From Ignavibacteriaceae bacterium (lineage in GTDB: Bacteria > Bacteroidota > Ignavibacteria > Ignavibacteriales > Ignavibacteriaceae), in contig JABDPB010000135.1 of assembly GCA_013042995.1 (NCBI GenBank), positions 58,483 to 122,482 of the forward strand: 64,000 nucleotides of DNA. Reading direction: 5' to 3'. The first letter of the stretch is position 1. Every line of letters begins with the position of its first letter. The position numbers and the translations under genes were made by a program. The notes under the pieces are model-generated. The model saw only the letters and a list, made by a program, of their open reading frames with translations, searched no databases and had not been told where the DNA came from. This document shows positions 10,056 through 21,018 of the stretch, piece by piece.

Positions 10056-11879
10056 TTGAATGCTATGTTACGATTTTCATTTCTTTTCTTACTTTTCATA
10101 CTTTCTAATCCAGCTATTCCGCAGGATAATTTTGTAGCATTAATAACAAACCCGGAAGTTGGTGCAAATAAAAATGCGCAAAACCTTCTAGCAGCAGTTG
10201 ACAGTATAAATCAAGCTCAAAAAGTTTCTCACGTTGTTGTTCTGGGTAACATAACCGCAAACGGAATTTTTGATGAATTCATTTGGACAATGGAAATTTT
10301 GGATGGATTATCTGTTCCTTATTCAGTTGTAGGAGGAGAAAACGACTATTTGCTGAGTGAAGGAAGAGGTTCAGAAATATCATTGCTTTGGGACGATGAT
10401 AAACGTATTACATCAAATAAAAACTTCAGCTTGGTTTGTTTGAATACGATCATCCCGGAATTTGATAAAAAAATATTTATTGATGCTGAAACACTTGATT
10501 GGTATAATGACCGAATCTCTGAAATTCAATCCAAAAGAATTCTATTTTTCTCTTATTATCCAATGCTTAGTATCGAAACCAACTTAAAATTTTTCGAAAA
10601 CATTACTGACAAAAAATTATTCTCGTTCGTCAGCAAAAAGGATAGATCAAATAAAAGCAAAATTGTAAATGAAGGTTTTTATTTAAACAGAAAAAATGGC
10701 TGGGGTTATTCTTTAATTTCCATCAAATCTGATTCTTTGTTTATTGATAATATACTTATTACTGATTCAAAAAAATCAGAATTAATTAAAACTAATTTTT
10801 CTAGTGTAAGTTTTGAAAAATCAAGTAAAACTGAAAGTAAGATTGTTAATCAAAATGTGATTTGGGAAAAGAAATATAACAGATCTACTTTTGTTAATTC
10901 TGCTTTTTCTGGTGATAAAATTTTCCGTGCATTTAAAGACGGCACAGTAGTTTACATTGATGATTCAGGTAAAGAAAAATGGAGTTACCAAACAAACGGG
11001 AGAATTTATTCTTCGCCAATTATTGAAGGGGATCTTCTTGCAGTTGCGACAAATGAAGGAGATCTACAAACACTTAATGCAAATACGGGCAGCCTTGTAC
11101 AAGTAATTGGAATCGGGGAAACCATATCCTCTGAAATTTGTATTGTTGATAATAAAGAAGATGGCGGGACCACAAAAGCAATAGTAGCAGGAACTTCAAA
11201 CGGAAATTTATACTGCTACAATGTTTATACTTTAGAACCTCTGTGGATAAATCAATCTGCAAACAACGGTTTAGGTAACCGCATCATTTCCTCAATCGCG
11301 TCAGCTGATAACAAAGTCTTGTTTCAAGATTTTAACGGTACACTTTATTGTGTAAGCTCTCTAAATGGCTTACTGCTATGGTATTGGAAACCACCGGTAA
11401 AAAATTCAAACCCACTTTTCAAAACTAATTTAATTGTAAAAGAAAATAATATTTATTTAATTGATACAGGCGGCAGCTTACACTGTATTGATTATTTGCT
11501 CGGGACAGAAATATGGAATATTAAAAATATAGATGCAACGGGAATTGTCAAGACTAGCAAAAATGGTTTAATACTTTCGACAGAAAAAAATAAATTATTA
11601 ACAATATCTACAAAGCTTGGTAAGGTTGTTAATCAAATCACTTTTTCACCTGAATTAAAATTTGAAACTATTACCGATTTTATAGTAAATAATGATAATA
11701 TAATTGCAGGATTTTCTGACGGTTCAGTTTACAAAGTAAAACCAAAACAAAAACCTAAATTGATATTTAAATCATCGTCTGCCCCAATTGTTTCATTGAG
11801 TATGGTTAAAAGCAACCTCCTCATTGCAGATTATAATGGTAGTCTTACTTTGTTAAATGATTCTCAGGACAAAAAATGA
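10056..11879 (+). CDS. Exported protein: metallophosphoesterase-like N-terminus plus PQQ-type beta-propeller C-terminus
   Basis: Signal peptide; VVLGNITANGIFDEF / VVGGENDY phosphoesterase-like stretch; repeated GxLxxLNxxTG...W propeller blades. Confidence 0.65.
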   Translation: MNAMLRFSFLFLLFILSNPAIPQDNFVALITNPEVGANKNAQNLLAAVDSINQAQKVSHVVVLGNITANGIFDEFIWTMEILDGLSVPYSVVGGENDYLLSEGRGSEISLLWDDDKRITSNKNFSLVCLNTIIPEFDKKIFIDAETLDWYNDRISEIQSKRILFFSYYPMLSIETNLKFFENITDKKLFSFVSKKDRSNKSKIVNEGFYLNRKNGWGYSLISIKSDSLFIDNILITDSKKSELIKTNFSSVSFEKSSKTESKIVNQNVIWEKKYNRSTFVNSAFSGDKIFRAFKDGTVVYIDDSGKEKWSYQTNGRIYSSPIIEGDLLAVATNEGDLQTLNANTGSLVQVIGIGETISSEICIVDNKEDGGTTKAIVAGTSNGNLYCYNVYTLEPLWINQSANNGLGNRIISSIASADNKVLFQDFNGTLYCVSSLNGLLLWYWKPPVKNSNPLFKTNLIVKENNIYLIDTGGSLHCIDYLLGTEIWNIKNIDATGIVKTSKNGLILSTEKNKLLTISTKLGKVVNQITFSPELKFETITDFIVNNDNIIAGFSDGSVYKVKPKQKPKLIFKSSSAPIVSLSMVKSNLLIADYNGSLTLLNDSQDKK

Positions 11880-12523
11880 AACAACTCTTTGACGCTTATA
11901 TATTTGATATTGACGGCACACTTACTAACACAAATCAGCTCATATTCGATTCTTTCAACTTTATTGCAAAAAAATATTTAGATAAGACATTCAGTGATGA
12001 AGAAATCATTTCACTTTTTGGACCTACTGAAGATGAAATATTACGAGAATGGTGCGGTGATCAATTTGATGAAGCTAAAGAAGATTATTACAGCTACTAT
12101 ACTAATTATCACTCAATTGCTCAATTATATCCTGGAATTAAAGAAATTTTGGAATATTTAAGAAATAATAAATATCCGCTTGGAATTTTTACAGGCAAAG
12201 GCAGAGAAGCCTCAATGATTACATTAAAATATTTAGGCGTTGAAAAATATTTTGATTTAATTATAAGCGGTGATGATGTTAAAAACCATAAACCATCCGC
12301 AGAAGGAATATTAAAATTTTTAAATCATTTCAAATTAAAGCCGAAAAAAGTTTTAATGATTGGAGATTCTGTAAGCGATGTCAAAGCAAGTAAAGAGGCG
12401 GGAATTAGAATAGCATCTGCATTGTGGGACAGTTACGGCGAAGAAAAAGTTAAGACTCTAGAGAGTGATTATTATTTTTATTCCGTGGGAGAATTGAAAA
12501 AGTCCATTTTGAAAAACTCATAA
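11876..12523 (+). CDS. HAD family hydrolase (phosphoglycolate phosphatase-like)
   Basis: DIDGTLTNTN, GIFTGKGR, KPSAEG, MIGDSVSDVKASKEAG. Confidence 0.9.
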   Translation: MKQLFDAYIFDIDGTLTNTNQLIFDSFNFIAKKYLDKTFSDEEIISLFGPTEDEILREWCGDQFDEAKEDYYSYYTNYHSIAQLYPGIKEILEYLRNNKYPLGIFTGKGREASMITLKYLGVEKYFDLIISGDDVKNHKPSAEGILKFLNHFKLKPKKVLMIGDSVSDVKASKEAGIRIASALWDSYGEEKVKTLESDYYFYSVGELKKSILKNS

Positions 12524-12545
12524 AAACCTGTTGATGTTTATATTC

Positions 12546-13697
12546 CTATTTAATAAGCATCATTTTCTTTGTTTCTGAATAATTTCCTGCAATGAGTTTA
12601 TAAAAATATATTCCACTCGGTAATGATGTGCCATCAAATCTGACTTCGTAGTTCCCTGCACTTTTATCTTCATTCACTAAAGTTGCAATTTCATTTCCTA
12701 GACTATCATAAACTTTTAGTTGTACGAATGCAGTAATATTAGAAACAATTGATGGGACAGTATATTCTATCATCGTTTCCGGATTAAACGGGTTAGGATA
12801 GTTTTGAAATAACTTAAATTCATCAGGATAAACTGAAGATTCAGCATCTACATCCAAAACTCCATCTTTCAAATATGTCAATACTCCTAAGTGATCCGAA
12901 CAATAGCTGCTGCCACTGTACGGTTGGTTCATAACAACTGAAGATTCAAAAGGGACAATGGTCGCTGTGTTTTTTAGAAACACATAATCAATTTTGGATG
13001 TTGGGGAATTTGATGGAACTGTATAACCGGGACTGCTAGGGTTTACGTAAACATACGTGCGAACATAAAAAGTGTTTGTTGCTGTGTTTATTAATTGCTG
13101 AATCGATTGAGCACTTGCTACATCATTAAAGTCTCCGGTTAAGATTGTGCCAATTGCAGGATGGCTAAGTTCTATACTTTCTATATAAGAAATTATTTGC
13201 TGTACTTGAGTTGTTCGGACACTTGCACTATTGAAAGATAGGTGTGTGTTAAAAAAGTTAACAATTCCGAGTGGTGTAATTATTTTATTCCAGACAACTT
13301 TCCTAGGAAAAACACCTGCCACAAGCTGGTAAAAACCGGTTTCTTCCACTGGATATTTTGTAATTATTCCAATAAACTCTCTAAACTGGTTATTCCAGGA
13401 GAGATGAGTAAACTCTTTGTAGTAGTAATATGGAATTCCAAAATAAGCACTAAGCGAATCGGCAATAATTTTTCCTTGGTTATCTGCACCGCTTCCGCTA
13501 AGAGATTCATTTATTTCCTGAAGTCCTATTATATCAGAATCAATTTAAATTAGCTTATCAATTATGTGAATAATGCGAACTTCCGGTTCCGTCCCAGGTT
13601 TCATCCCTTGTAGATTATAAGTTAATACTTTTAAGGAATCACTCCCCGCCAGGATGGTTCCGTAAAAAATTATAGATAGTAATACTGTTTTTAACAT
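12546..13697 (-). pseudogene. Endonuclease/exonuclease/phosphatase family protein with T9SS C-terminal sorting domain, interrupted by in-frame TAA at 13545-13547
   Basis: Manual translation: MLKTVLLSIIFYGTILAGSDSLKVLTYNLQGMKPGTEPEVRIIHIIDKLI*IDSDIIGLQEINESLSG... continues in the same frame into ORF 12546..13349 (GDFND, SDHLGV, FQNYPNPFNPET...GIYFYKLIAG). Confidence 0.8.
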
Positions 13698-13755
13698 TAC
13701 CTTAACTTAAAAAATTAACTCTGATCAAAAAAAATCTTTAATGATTAGAGGAAAT

Positions 13756-16700
13756 CTATTTCACAATGGCAAGCTTCTGGGTTATGTCTTCAGTTTTATC
13801 ACCGGCTTTCATTATTACTTTATACAAATAAACTCCGTTTGCTAATATATCACCGTCTTCATCCCTGCCGTTCCAGTATATTTTGTTAAAATCAAACTTT
13901 AAGTCTGAGGAAGTAAGTTTTAGCTCCTTAACAAGTCTACCAGCAATTGTGAATATTTTTATTTTAATTTCTTCGGGAATTTGAGTTAGCTTAAATGTGA
14001 AGTGAGTCTCGCCATTTGTTGGATTAGGATAATTGTAGACATTTAAAATCTTAGCTTCATTTGATATAAGGAAATATTTACTGACACCGCTCGAATCAAC
14101 AATATTTCCATTCGAATCCCGCCATAAAACTTTCAGCTCATATTCACCATCGGAAAGAGTGGGTGTGAAGTCTACAACCACTTTTGGATTATCTTCAGAA
14201 AACTGATAATTAATAACTGAAGTATCCGATGGTATTAGTTCTTCATTCAAATAAACCAGTACAGAGGTTGGATCGGTTATTGGTAGCAATGACTGGTCAT
14301 TTAGTTCAATATGAATTTCAGGATTTGGAGAGATATATTCGCCATCGAGGATGTCAGCTCCATCTATTGTTAAAGTAATAGAGGGAGTTGTAGTATCCGG
14401 TTTAACATAGAATGGAATTGTGAAAAAGTTGTTGTCTTCGAAGAGTTCTGTAATCTCATCATCTGGATCAATTTCTATCAAAAAGGTTTTATTCCCACTG
14501 CCAGTTGATGTATTATATGGTACTACGAAAAAATGTTTGTCCCTCTCTTTAAGGGAGTCTAACTTTTGAGAAAAAATATTCTCACGAGAGTTATCATCTC
14601 TTACAACATCTACCAATATTTTAAAACTATCTGCTGTTGTTTCCCCAACATTGTAAACGAAAAATTTAAGAATAGCATCTTCACCGATTAGAACAGAATC
14701 GCTTGCAATAGTTACCACTTGATAGTTTGTGCCGAGCTCAGGTACTAAATCATAATCGACTTTGAATTGATTTATTAAAGGTGAATTTCCATATTCATTA
14801 GAATTAATTTCGACAAGAAAGCTAATTGGAATTTCTAAATAACTATTAAGGTAACCAATATTTGCAGTTCCACTTACCAAATTTATCTCAGCAAGAGTAT
14901 CTTTTTCTACATTGTGAATGATTGGTCTGATTGCTATTTGAGAATTACTGAAAATCGAATCAGCGTTAATATTCAAAGACTTCCAGTTGCCTGAATTCCC
15001 TATTAAATTGGAAGAAAATGACCCTGACAGATGATTCCTAACAAAAGTAGTATCAAATCCCACTGGACCAGTGCTTGAAAAACCCTCTGGGACTGACCCT
15101 GGTACTGATCCAAGCCTGCCTAACATAAACCATGAAGTATACCAGGTGACACTATCAATATAGGTGCTTCCAAATTCCTTAAGCTTATCTTTCAATTCTT
15201 GCAGGACTACAAATCCACCACAAGAACCACCAATGGATATGGCAACTAATTTATCTGAGTCGATTGTATTTAAATAATCGTAAAATGCTTCATGGCTATT
15301 TGGTACATTCCAATAATTAAACCAGCGGTAATCTTCGTATTGTATTAAGTCTTCATCAAATACTACAATGTGAAAACCGCAACCGAAAGAGTTTTGAGGG
15401 TAATCAACTCCATCCAATTCTATTTTAGCGATCCCTCCATCCTCGTAACCAGCTGAATTTATATCAAGAAGAATGTTATTCTCAGCTAGTTGAATTGACC
15501 CGTTAGTGAATGAAGAATTAGTAAAATTAAAGTCTTTTGTACTAAGTGAATCACTAAAATTAAAATTATAATTTACACTATCATGATAAATGAATGAGTT
15601 TGTCTCAAAAATGGTTTCAGGAGAAGATAATAAACTTGTCCTATACCAATATCGTTCATTTTCAATAAGATTTGTGAATAGAGACTTGCTAATTAAAGTA
15701 TCAAACGGAATAATATGCGAACTATATTGTTGAAAGTCAGGAGTTGAGCTCAGACGTACGAGAATCGTATCAGAAATGGGATCTCTAACTGAATTTAAGA
15801 AAGCTAGATTTCCATTGTTTACAATTTTAATTGAATCAGCTACAATTGCTCTTACCGATGAGCTTAATACATTAAAACTAGTAGTGGCTGAATTATCACT
15901 TGTATATATCTCATCAATTTCATTATTCGAATCCAAAGTAACAACAAGAGTATGTTCACCGGGTCTATTCTTAATAGGTATTTGTACTTTCATAAATTTT
16001 TCATTGAGAGGTAACTGATGCTGGATGACCTTCTGAAAAACCAACGTACTATTCAGATAATCCTCCACGAGAATTGAGAAAGAATTTGAATCTACCCTTC
16101 CTAAGTTTCTGTAGTTTATATTTATTTCAATTGAGTCAAGATTATCATCTAAAAATGATGGAATCCTAATGTCAGAAATATTGATGTTAAGATTCGGTTT
16201 AGCTGGTATCCTGAGTGAGATAATTGGATCGCCGAGAAGACTGTTAGTAAGCACAAATAATTTTATTGACCCGCCCATTCCATAGTTTTCTAATAGACGT
16301 AGTTTAGCAGAAATATGAGCACTGGATATATTTGTATTCTCAAGATTTGTAATTTGTTCAAAATATAATTTAGGGTAATTATATGATGTAGATGTAAAGC
16401 CTAGTGAGGAATTTCCTAAATATGATATAGCGTCACCATCCAAGCCGTTCGTAAAGGTCTCTGAAAATGATACGATATCAGGTTCGGCAAACTTCCCTGT
16501 AGAACAACCAAAATCGCTAATAAGTGGGTATTTGTTAAATTTGTTTTTAAGTTGATTTACATCTTCTATCCCGTTATCCCAAATTTTCGTTCCGCTATGG
16601 CCAACATAGGATACTATAATTCCCCCAATACCAAATATACTATCTATATAAGCTTGGCTGAACGGGCCAAAATTAGTTAGGGGATTTTCAGTTGCATATA

Positions 16701-19101
16701 ACTGACTAGGATATCCACCCACTGGTGAGGTTTGGATATAATTCGGGATTAAGAAATCATTCACTGATTTTGCTATTAATTTTTGACTTTCTCCAAATCC
16801 TCCGGAAAGTAGAAAATAGGTTTTATTCCAGTTGTTATATGTTTGTGTTAAATAGTCTGTATGTTTATTTAAATAGTGAATAAATTCTTCTTTTGATTTT
16901 ACCGCTATCCTACCTACAAACATCTGAGGAATAGTAGCAGCTGAGTCCCACATAACATACCAGTTATCAGAGACCGGATGACCAAATGAAGGGACATAAT
17001 TAAATATATAATCTGAATTCAAGCCATAATTATGATAATCATAATTTGCTTCTCCAACTAAAAACAGATAGGAAGGTTTGGGATTTGACCAATTTTGATT
17101 GGCTTGAACTAAAAATTCTTTAATAGTCTCAGGTTTAAAGAAACCATAATTAAACTGATCATAAATATCCAGCACATTTACAAACTTAGTGGTTACTTCA
17201 TAATTTTCATTAATAAAGTTAATATAATTATCGGCTTCTGATTCAAAATATGGATGAGTTATAAGTAAATAGTCTGCTTGTATATTGCTATTGCGCAAAT
17301 TCTGAAACTGCTTCTTATAATATATTTTTGGTTTATAAATTTTATTAACATTCGTTATGTAATATGAATCACCAGTTTGTGCCGAATCAATGAAAAACAA
17401 TTCATCAGTCACCTGTAAGTAAGATTCTATTCTCTTTTTATTTTTGCCAATCTTATAGACTATATATTGATTTACTTGAGATGTGTTTTGCAGATTTATC
17501 CCATAAAGTTTCTTCTCTAAACTTTGATTGAAACGAAACTTTAATGAATCATCAATTAGATGATTGTAGCGTGGATATTCTACTTCATACCAATCCCTAA
17601 CGATTGAATTTATATTTGATCCTTCAACTGGAAAAACAATAGTTTTTAAAGTGTTATTTCCATTTTGCAATAAACTGGTTGGAATTTTTGCTGTTAAAAC
17701 TTTTTGGCTGTATTTATCAATATAACCCGAATCATAAACCGTCGGATCCGAATTAATGCTAATACCAAGATTATGAGCGTTTTCATCACCGGGAAGATCG
17801 CTTGCCCAGCTAAGTGCTCTAAAAAACACTTGTGCAGAATCATAAGGCACTAATTGGCTTATCGAAAAATTTCTGTTTGCAGAACCTACATTCTGTCCTC
17901 CCCAAAACCAGGTTTCATTTCGTATCCACTCAGGATTTTGCGCATCGACTAAATTTTTTACAAAGTAGTCTAAAAATCTATTATTCTCGTAATGGGATAT
18001 CTCTGCATATTGTTTTATTGTATCCTGGAAGCTAACTCCAACAAAGCTTGATGTATCTATTCTTAATCCTGGGTTACCTCCCCATGTTAACCAATAAACG
18101 GTAGTATCAGTATACCTATCAATATATTCTGTGTATGGTTCACCTATTGAATTAGCTTGTCTGTAATTTATAGAGCCGTAATTTATTGTCCCATAAAATT
18201 CAATAAAATCATTATCATCAAAAGAAGCATCATCTTCACCTGATACATATATAGGAAACTCATTGCCCTTTAAAAAGAATTTGAAATTGCGTGGATCTAT
18301 ACTTTCAGTGTTTACTTCAAAGCTTTCCAAATCACTTTTGAACAGCCTGTAGATACCATCTGCCGCAACACCTAATTTTAAATATTCAGCATTAAAATCT
18401 ATCCAATCGCCTGTGGAATCATCTCTTATTATAGCCTTCTTATATGATCTCAAATTCTCTGCCTGACGATAATTAAAAATAATATTTTCAAGATTTATAT
18501 CGAACGCACCAACAGGTTCTCTATTTATTATAAATGGTTTAATATCATAAAAATCCAATTGAACTTTTGCTTTTATTAACTCAACTATCTCACGTTTTTT
18601 CCAATTATATCGGTGAGTATTAATTCGTATTACAGCGCAGTAGTAATCGCGAATCCAAGTGTAATATTCTAATTCAATTTCTTCTAAAGGATAAGATTCT
18701 GTTTCGGAAAAAACTGGATTAATTTTTGTGTTCTTGTAATTCAGACTTGAATCACTTTCTAATTCAATTAATGGATTACTTTTTGGGACAACAGAACTTA
18801 GCTTATTAATTGTTTTATCAATTATTTCAAATCGAATTTTACTATCGGGAGGTATTGCTAAAATAATGGTTCTAGATGGCAGAACAGGATATCCGGGTTT
18901 GCTTTCATCAATTGAATTAAAATAGTTAACTACTTGACCATTTTTCCCTTCAGATTTAAAGGGCTGCTTTTCAAATGAAAGACTAAGAATAAAGCCGTTA
19001 TCCTTTTCAATTACCTGTTTAGAGGAGATCTGGGAATATGCATCTGTAAAAAATACAATAAAGATAAGTGTGAGAATTTTTAATGAATTAACTTTTTTCA
19101 T
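13756..19101 (-). CDS. Peptidase C25 (gingipain-like) family protein with CARDB-like repeats and T9SS C-terminal sorting domain
   Basis: YVGHSGTKIWDNGI and DFGCSTGKF (His/Cys region of C25), CTD VYNYPNPTNGETHFTFKL...WNGRDEDGDILANGVYLYKV. Confidence 0.8.
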   Translation of the reverse strand: MKKVNSLKILTLIFIVFFTDAYSQISSKQVIEKDNGFILSLSFEKQPFKSEGKNGQVVNYFNSIDESKPGYPVLPSRTIILAIPPDSKIRFEIIDKTINKLSSVVPKSNPLIELESDSSLNYKNTKINPVFSETESYPLEEIELEYYTWIRDYYCAVIRINTHRYNWKKREIVELIKAKVQLDFYDIKPFIINREPVGAFDINLENIIFNYRQAENLRSYKKAIIRDDSTGDWIDFNAEYLKLGVAADGIYRLFKSDLESFEVNTESIDPRNFKFFLKGNEFPIYVSGEDDASFDDNDFIEFYGTINYGSINYRQANSIGEPYTEYIDRYTDTTVYWLTWGGNPGLRIDTSSFVGVSFQDTIKQYAEISHYENNRFLDYFVKNLVDAQNPEWIRNETWFWGGQNVGSANRNFSISQLVPYDSAQVFFRALSWASDLPGDENAHNLGISINSDPTVYDSGYIDKYSQKVLTAKIPTSLLQNGNNTLKTIVFPVEGSNINSIVRDWYEVEYPRYNHLIDDSLKFRFNQSLEKKLYGINLQNTSQVNQYIVYKIGKNKKRIESYLQVTDELFFIDSAQTGDSYYITNVNKIYKPKIYYKKQFQNLRNSNIQADYLLITHPYFESEADNYINFINENYEVTTKFVNVLDIYDQFNYGFFKPETIKEFLVQANQNWSNPKPSYLFLVGEANYDYHNYGLNSDYIFNYVPSFGHPVSDNWYVMWDSAATIPQMFVGRIAVKSKEEFIHYLNKHTDYLTQTYNNWNKTYFLLSGGFGESQKLIAKSVNDFLIPNYIQTSPVGGYPSQLYATENPLTNFGPFSQAYIDSIFGIGGIIVSYVGHSGTKIWDNGIEDVNQLKNKFNKYPLISDFGCSTGKFAEPDIVSFSETFTNGLDGDAISYLGNSSLGFTSTSYNYPKLYFEQITNLENTNISSAHISAKLRLLENYGMGGSIKLFVLTNSLLGDPIISLRIPAKPNLNINISDIRIPSFLDDNLDSIEININYRNLGRVDSNSFSILVEDYLNSTLVFQKVIQHQLPLNEKFMKVQIPIKNRPGEHTLVVTLDSNNEIDEIYTSDNSATTSFNVLSSSVRAIVADSIKIVNNGNLAFLNSVRDPISDTILVRLSSTPDFQQYSSHIIPFDTLISKSLFTNLIENERYWYRTSLLSSPETIFETNSFIYHDSVNYNFNFSDSLSTKDFNFTNSSFTNGSIQLAENNILLDINSAGYEDGGIAKIELDGVDYPQNSFGCGFHIVVFDEDLIQYEDYRWFNYWNVPNSHEAFYDYLNTIDSDKLVAISIGGSCGGFVVLQELKDKLKEFGSTYIDSVTWYTSWFMLGRLGSVPGSVPEGFSSTGPVGFDTTFVRNHLSGSFSSNLIGNSGNWKSLNINADSIFSNSQIAIRPIIHNVEKDTLAEINLVSGTANIGYLNSYLEIPISFLVEINSNEYGNSPLINQFKVDYDLVPELGTNYQVVTIASDSVLIGEDAILKFFVYNVGETTADSFKILVDVVRDDNSRENIFSQKLDSLKERDKHFFVVPYNTSTGSGNKTFLIEIDPDDEITELFEDNNFFTIPFYVKPDTTTPSITLTIDGADILDGEYISPNPEIHIELNDQSLLPITDPTSVLVYLNEELIPSDTSVINYQFSEDNPKVVVDFTPTLSDGEYELKVLWRDSNGNIVDSSGVSKYFLISNEAKILNVYNYPNPTNGETHFTFKLTQIPEEIKIKIFTIAGRLVKELKLTSSDLKFDFNKIYWNGRDEDGDILANGVYLYKVIMKAGDKTEDITQKLAIVK

Positions 19102-19198
19102 ATGTATTTAAAACAATTTTTGTTTTTAATCTCTCAAATAACGATTATAATTTATTGGATAAATAAGATACTAAAAAGTCAGATTCAATTTCTTTTCA

Positions 19199-19933
19199 TT
19201 AATTTTTAGAAAAACGTAATCGAACTAATCGAAAAATAAATAAAGGAATTCCGATTATATATCTTTTCCAAAGTCTTTTAGGTTCAAAAAATAACCTAAC
19301 AAGCCACTCTAGTCCAAGTTTCTGAAATACTTTTGGACCTCTTTTTTTCGTATTAGAAAAAACCTTTATCCCATCTCCAACTGCTATAACAATTTTAACA
19401 TCTAAATTCCTCTTGCAACTTATTATCCAATCTTCCTGTTTGGGAGCCCCCATACCAACAACAAGTATATCAGGTTTTGAATTGTTGATCATACTGAAAA
19501 GTTTGTCATTTTCATAGGTAAATCCATTGTGATAGCCAGCGATGATTATATCCGGGTGGACTGAAGATATTTTTTGAAGAGTTTCATCCTTATCACCAAA
19601 GAAAAAAAAGGACCATCGCTCTTTGATTGCAGCCTTTATGAGTAGGTGATAAAAATCAGAACCTGTGAATCTTTTATTAAAACCTTTATTCCCATATAAG
19701 AATTTAGATGCCAGAAAAATTCCAATCCCATCAGGATGGATGATATCAATTTTGTTGAATTTATGTAAAGTTGATTTATCTACTTGAGCGATATTTATAA
19801 AATTTACATTTGCATACGCAATAGTTAATTGATCTCGTAGTTGAATGGCATCTTTAATTTTTTCAATGAGAGTTATTTCATCGAATTTGGATACCTCGAT
19901 ATCTAATATGTCAATGGAAGAATTAACTAACAT
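19199..19933 (-). CDS. WecG/TagA/CpsF family glycosyltransferase
   Basis: HPDGIGIFLASKFL, FFFGDKDETL, DILVVGMGAPKQEDWI. Confidence 0.92.
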   Translation of the reverse strand: MLVNSSIDILDIEVSKFDEITLIEKIKDAIQLRDQLTIAYANVNFINIAQVDKSTLHKFNKIDIIHPDGIGIFLASKFLYGNKGFNKRFTGSDFYHLLIKAAIKERWSFFFFGDKDETLQKISSVHPDIIIAGYHNGFTYENDKLFSMINNSKPDILVVGMGAPKQEDWIISCKRNLDVKIVIAVGDGIKVFSNTKKRGPKVFQKLGLEWLVRLFFEPKRLWKRYIIGIPLFIFRLVRLRFSKN

Positions 19934-20999
19934 TAGAAATCTCAGAATAGACTTTCTCTAATTTTGGTAATAATTGAGTGACCTGACAATTATTTAAGAC
20001 CTTCTCATTCAGATTTTTTGCAATGTCATTAGCATAATTTTTATCTTTTATAATTTTTACTATTGCATCAATTAATCCATCTAATTCTTCCGAATTAAAT
20101 AATAAACCACTTATTCCATCTTCAATAAATTCAGCAATTCCATCCACTTTAGACCCAATAAAGGGTTTTTTGCATAGTCCTGCTTCAAGCATAACCACGG
20201 GAAAAGGATCAGTCCTTGATGGTAAAACGATTAAATCGGAAATCAAATAGTATTTATAGATTTTTTCTGTCGAAGGTAAAATTTTGGCATTTATATTATT
20301 AGAACGAATAGTATTATCAATTTGATCTTTCTCTTCTCCTTCTCCAATCATTAGTAAGATGACTTCGTTATAATTTAATTGAATTTTATTGATTGCATTT
20401 AGTAGTATATCAACACCCTTTTCCTTTGAAAATCTGCCAATAAATGTTAAAATGAAATCATTATCACAAAACCCTAAATCATTTCTATTAAAGTCTCGTT
20501 CATCATTAGTCAGAATTTCATTTGGATCTATAAAATTATTTATTAATTTTATTCTTTTTTCATCAATTAAAAATTCTTTAATCAAATGATTCTTAATAGC
20601 TACGCTTACTGCGATTAGTATTTTTGATTTATAGCTGAAAAGTTTTCTTTTAAATACTTTACTTTGAACGGACATAACTGTTTTAACGTTAATAATTCTC
20701 GAAATTACAAATGCAAGGAAATCGAAATACCTATGGTGTGAGTGTATAATGTCAATTTTATTTCGTTTGCAAAACGAAGTAAGAATGAAAAATATTTTAA
20801 TAGACTTAAATAAGATGAGTCCCGAATTTTTTATTATTTGGGGGTTTATTCCTTGTGCGGTAAACCTGGAAACTCCATTGCCCCCAAGTGCAATAATTTG
20901 ATGATGAATAACAGGGGATGAATTTTTCACAATCAGTAGTATAGATTTTGTTACACCACACGACAGGTTTAATTCCTTTTGTAGATGAAGTATTTTCAT
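19923..20999 (-). CDS. Glycosyltransferase family 4/GT1
   Basis: FIGRFSKEKGVDILLNAI, LPSRTDPFPVVMLEAGLCKKPFIGS. Confidence 0.9.
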   Translation of the reverse strand: MKILHLQKELNLSCGVTKSILLIVKNSSPVIHHQIIALGGNGVSRFTAQGINPQIIKNSGLILFKSIKIFFILTSFCKRNKIDIIHSHHRYFDFLAFVISRIINVKTVMSVQSKVFKRKLFSYKSKILIAVSVAIKNHLIKEFLIDEKRIKLINNFIDPNEILTNDERDFNRNDLGFCDNDFILTFIGRFSKEKGVDILLNAINKIQLNYNEVILLMIGEGEEKDQIDNTIRSNNINAKILPSTEKIYKYYLISDLIVLPSRTDPFPVVMLEAGLCKKPFIGSKVDGIAEFIEDGISGLLFNSEELDGLIDAIVKIIKDKNYANDIAKNLNEKVLNNCQVTQLLPKLEKVYSEISNVS

Positions 21000-21018
21000 T
21001 CGGATTCAATCGTTTTTC

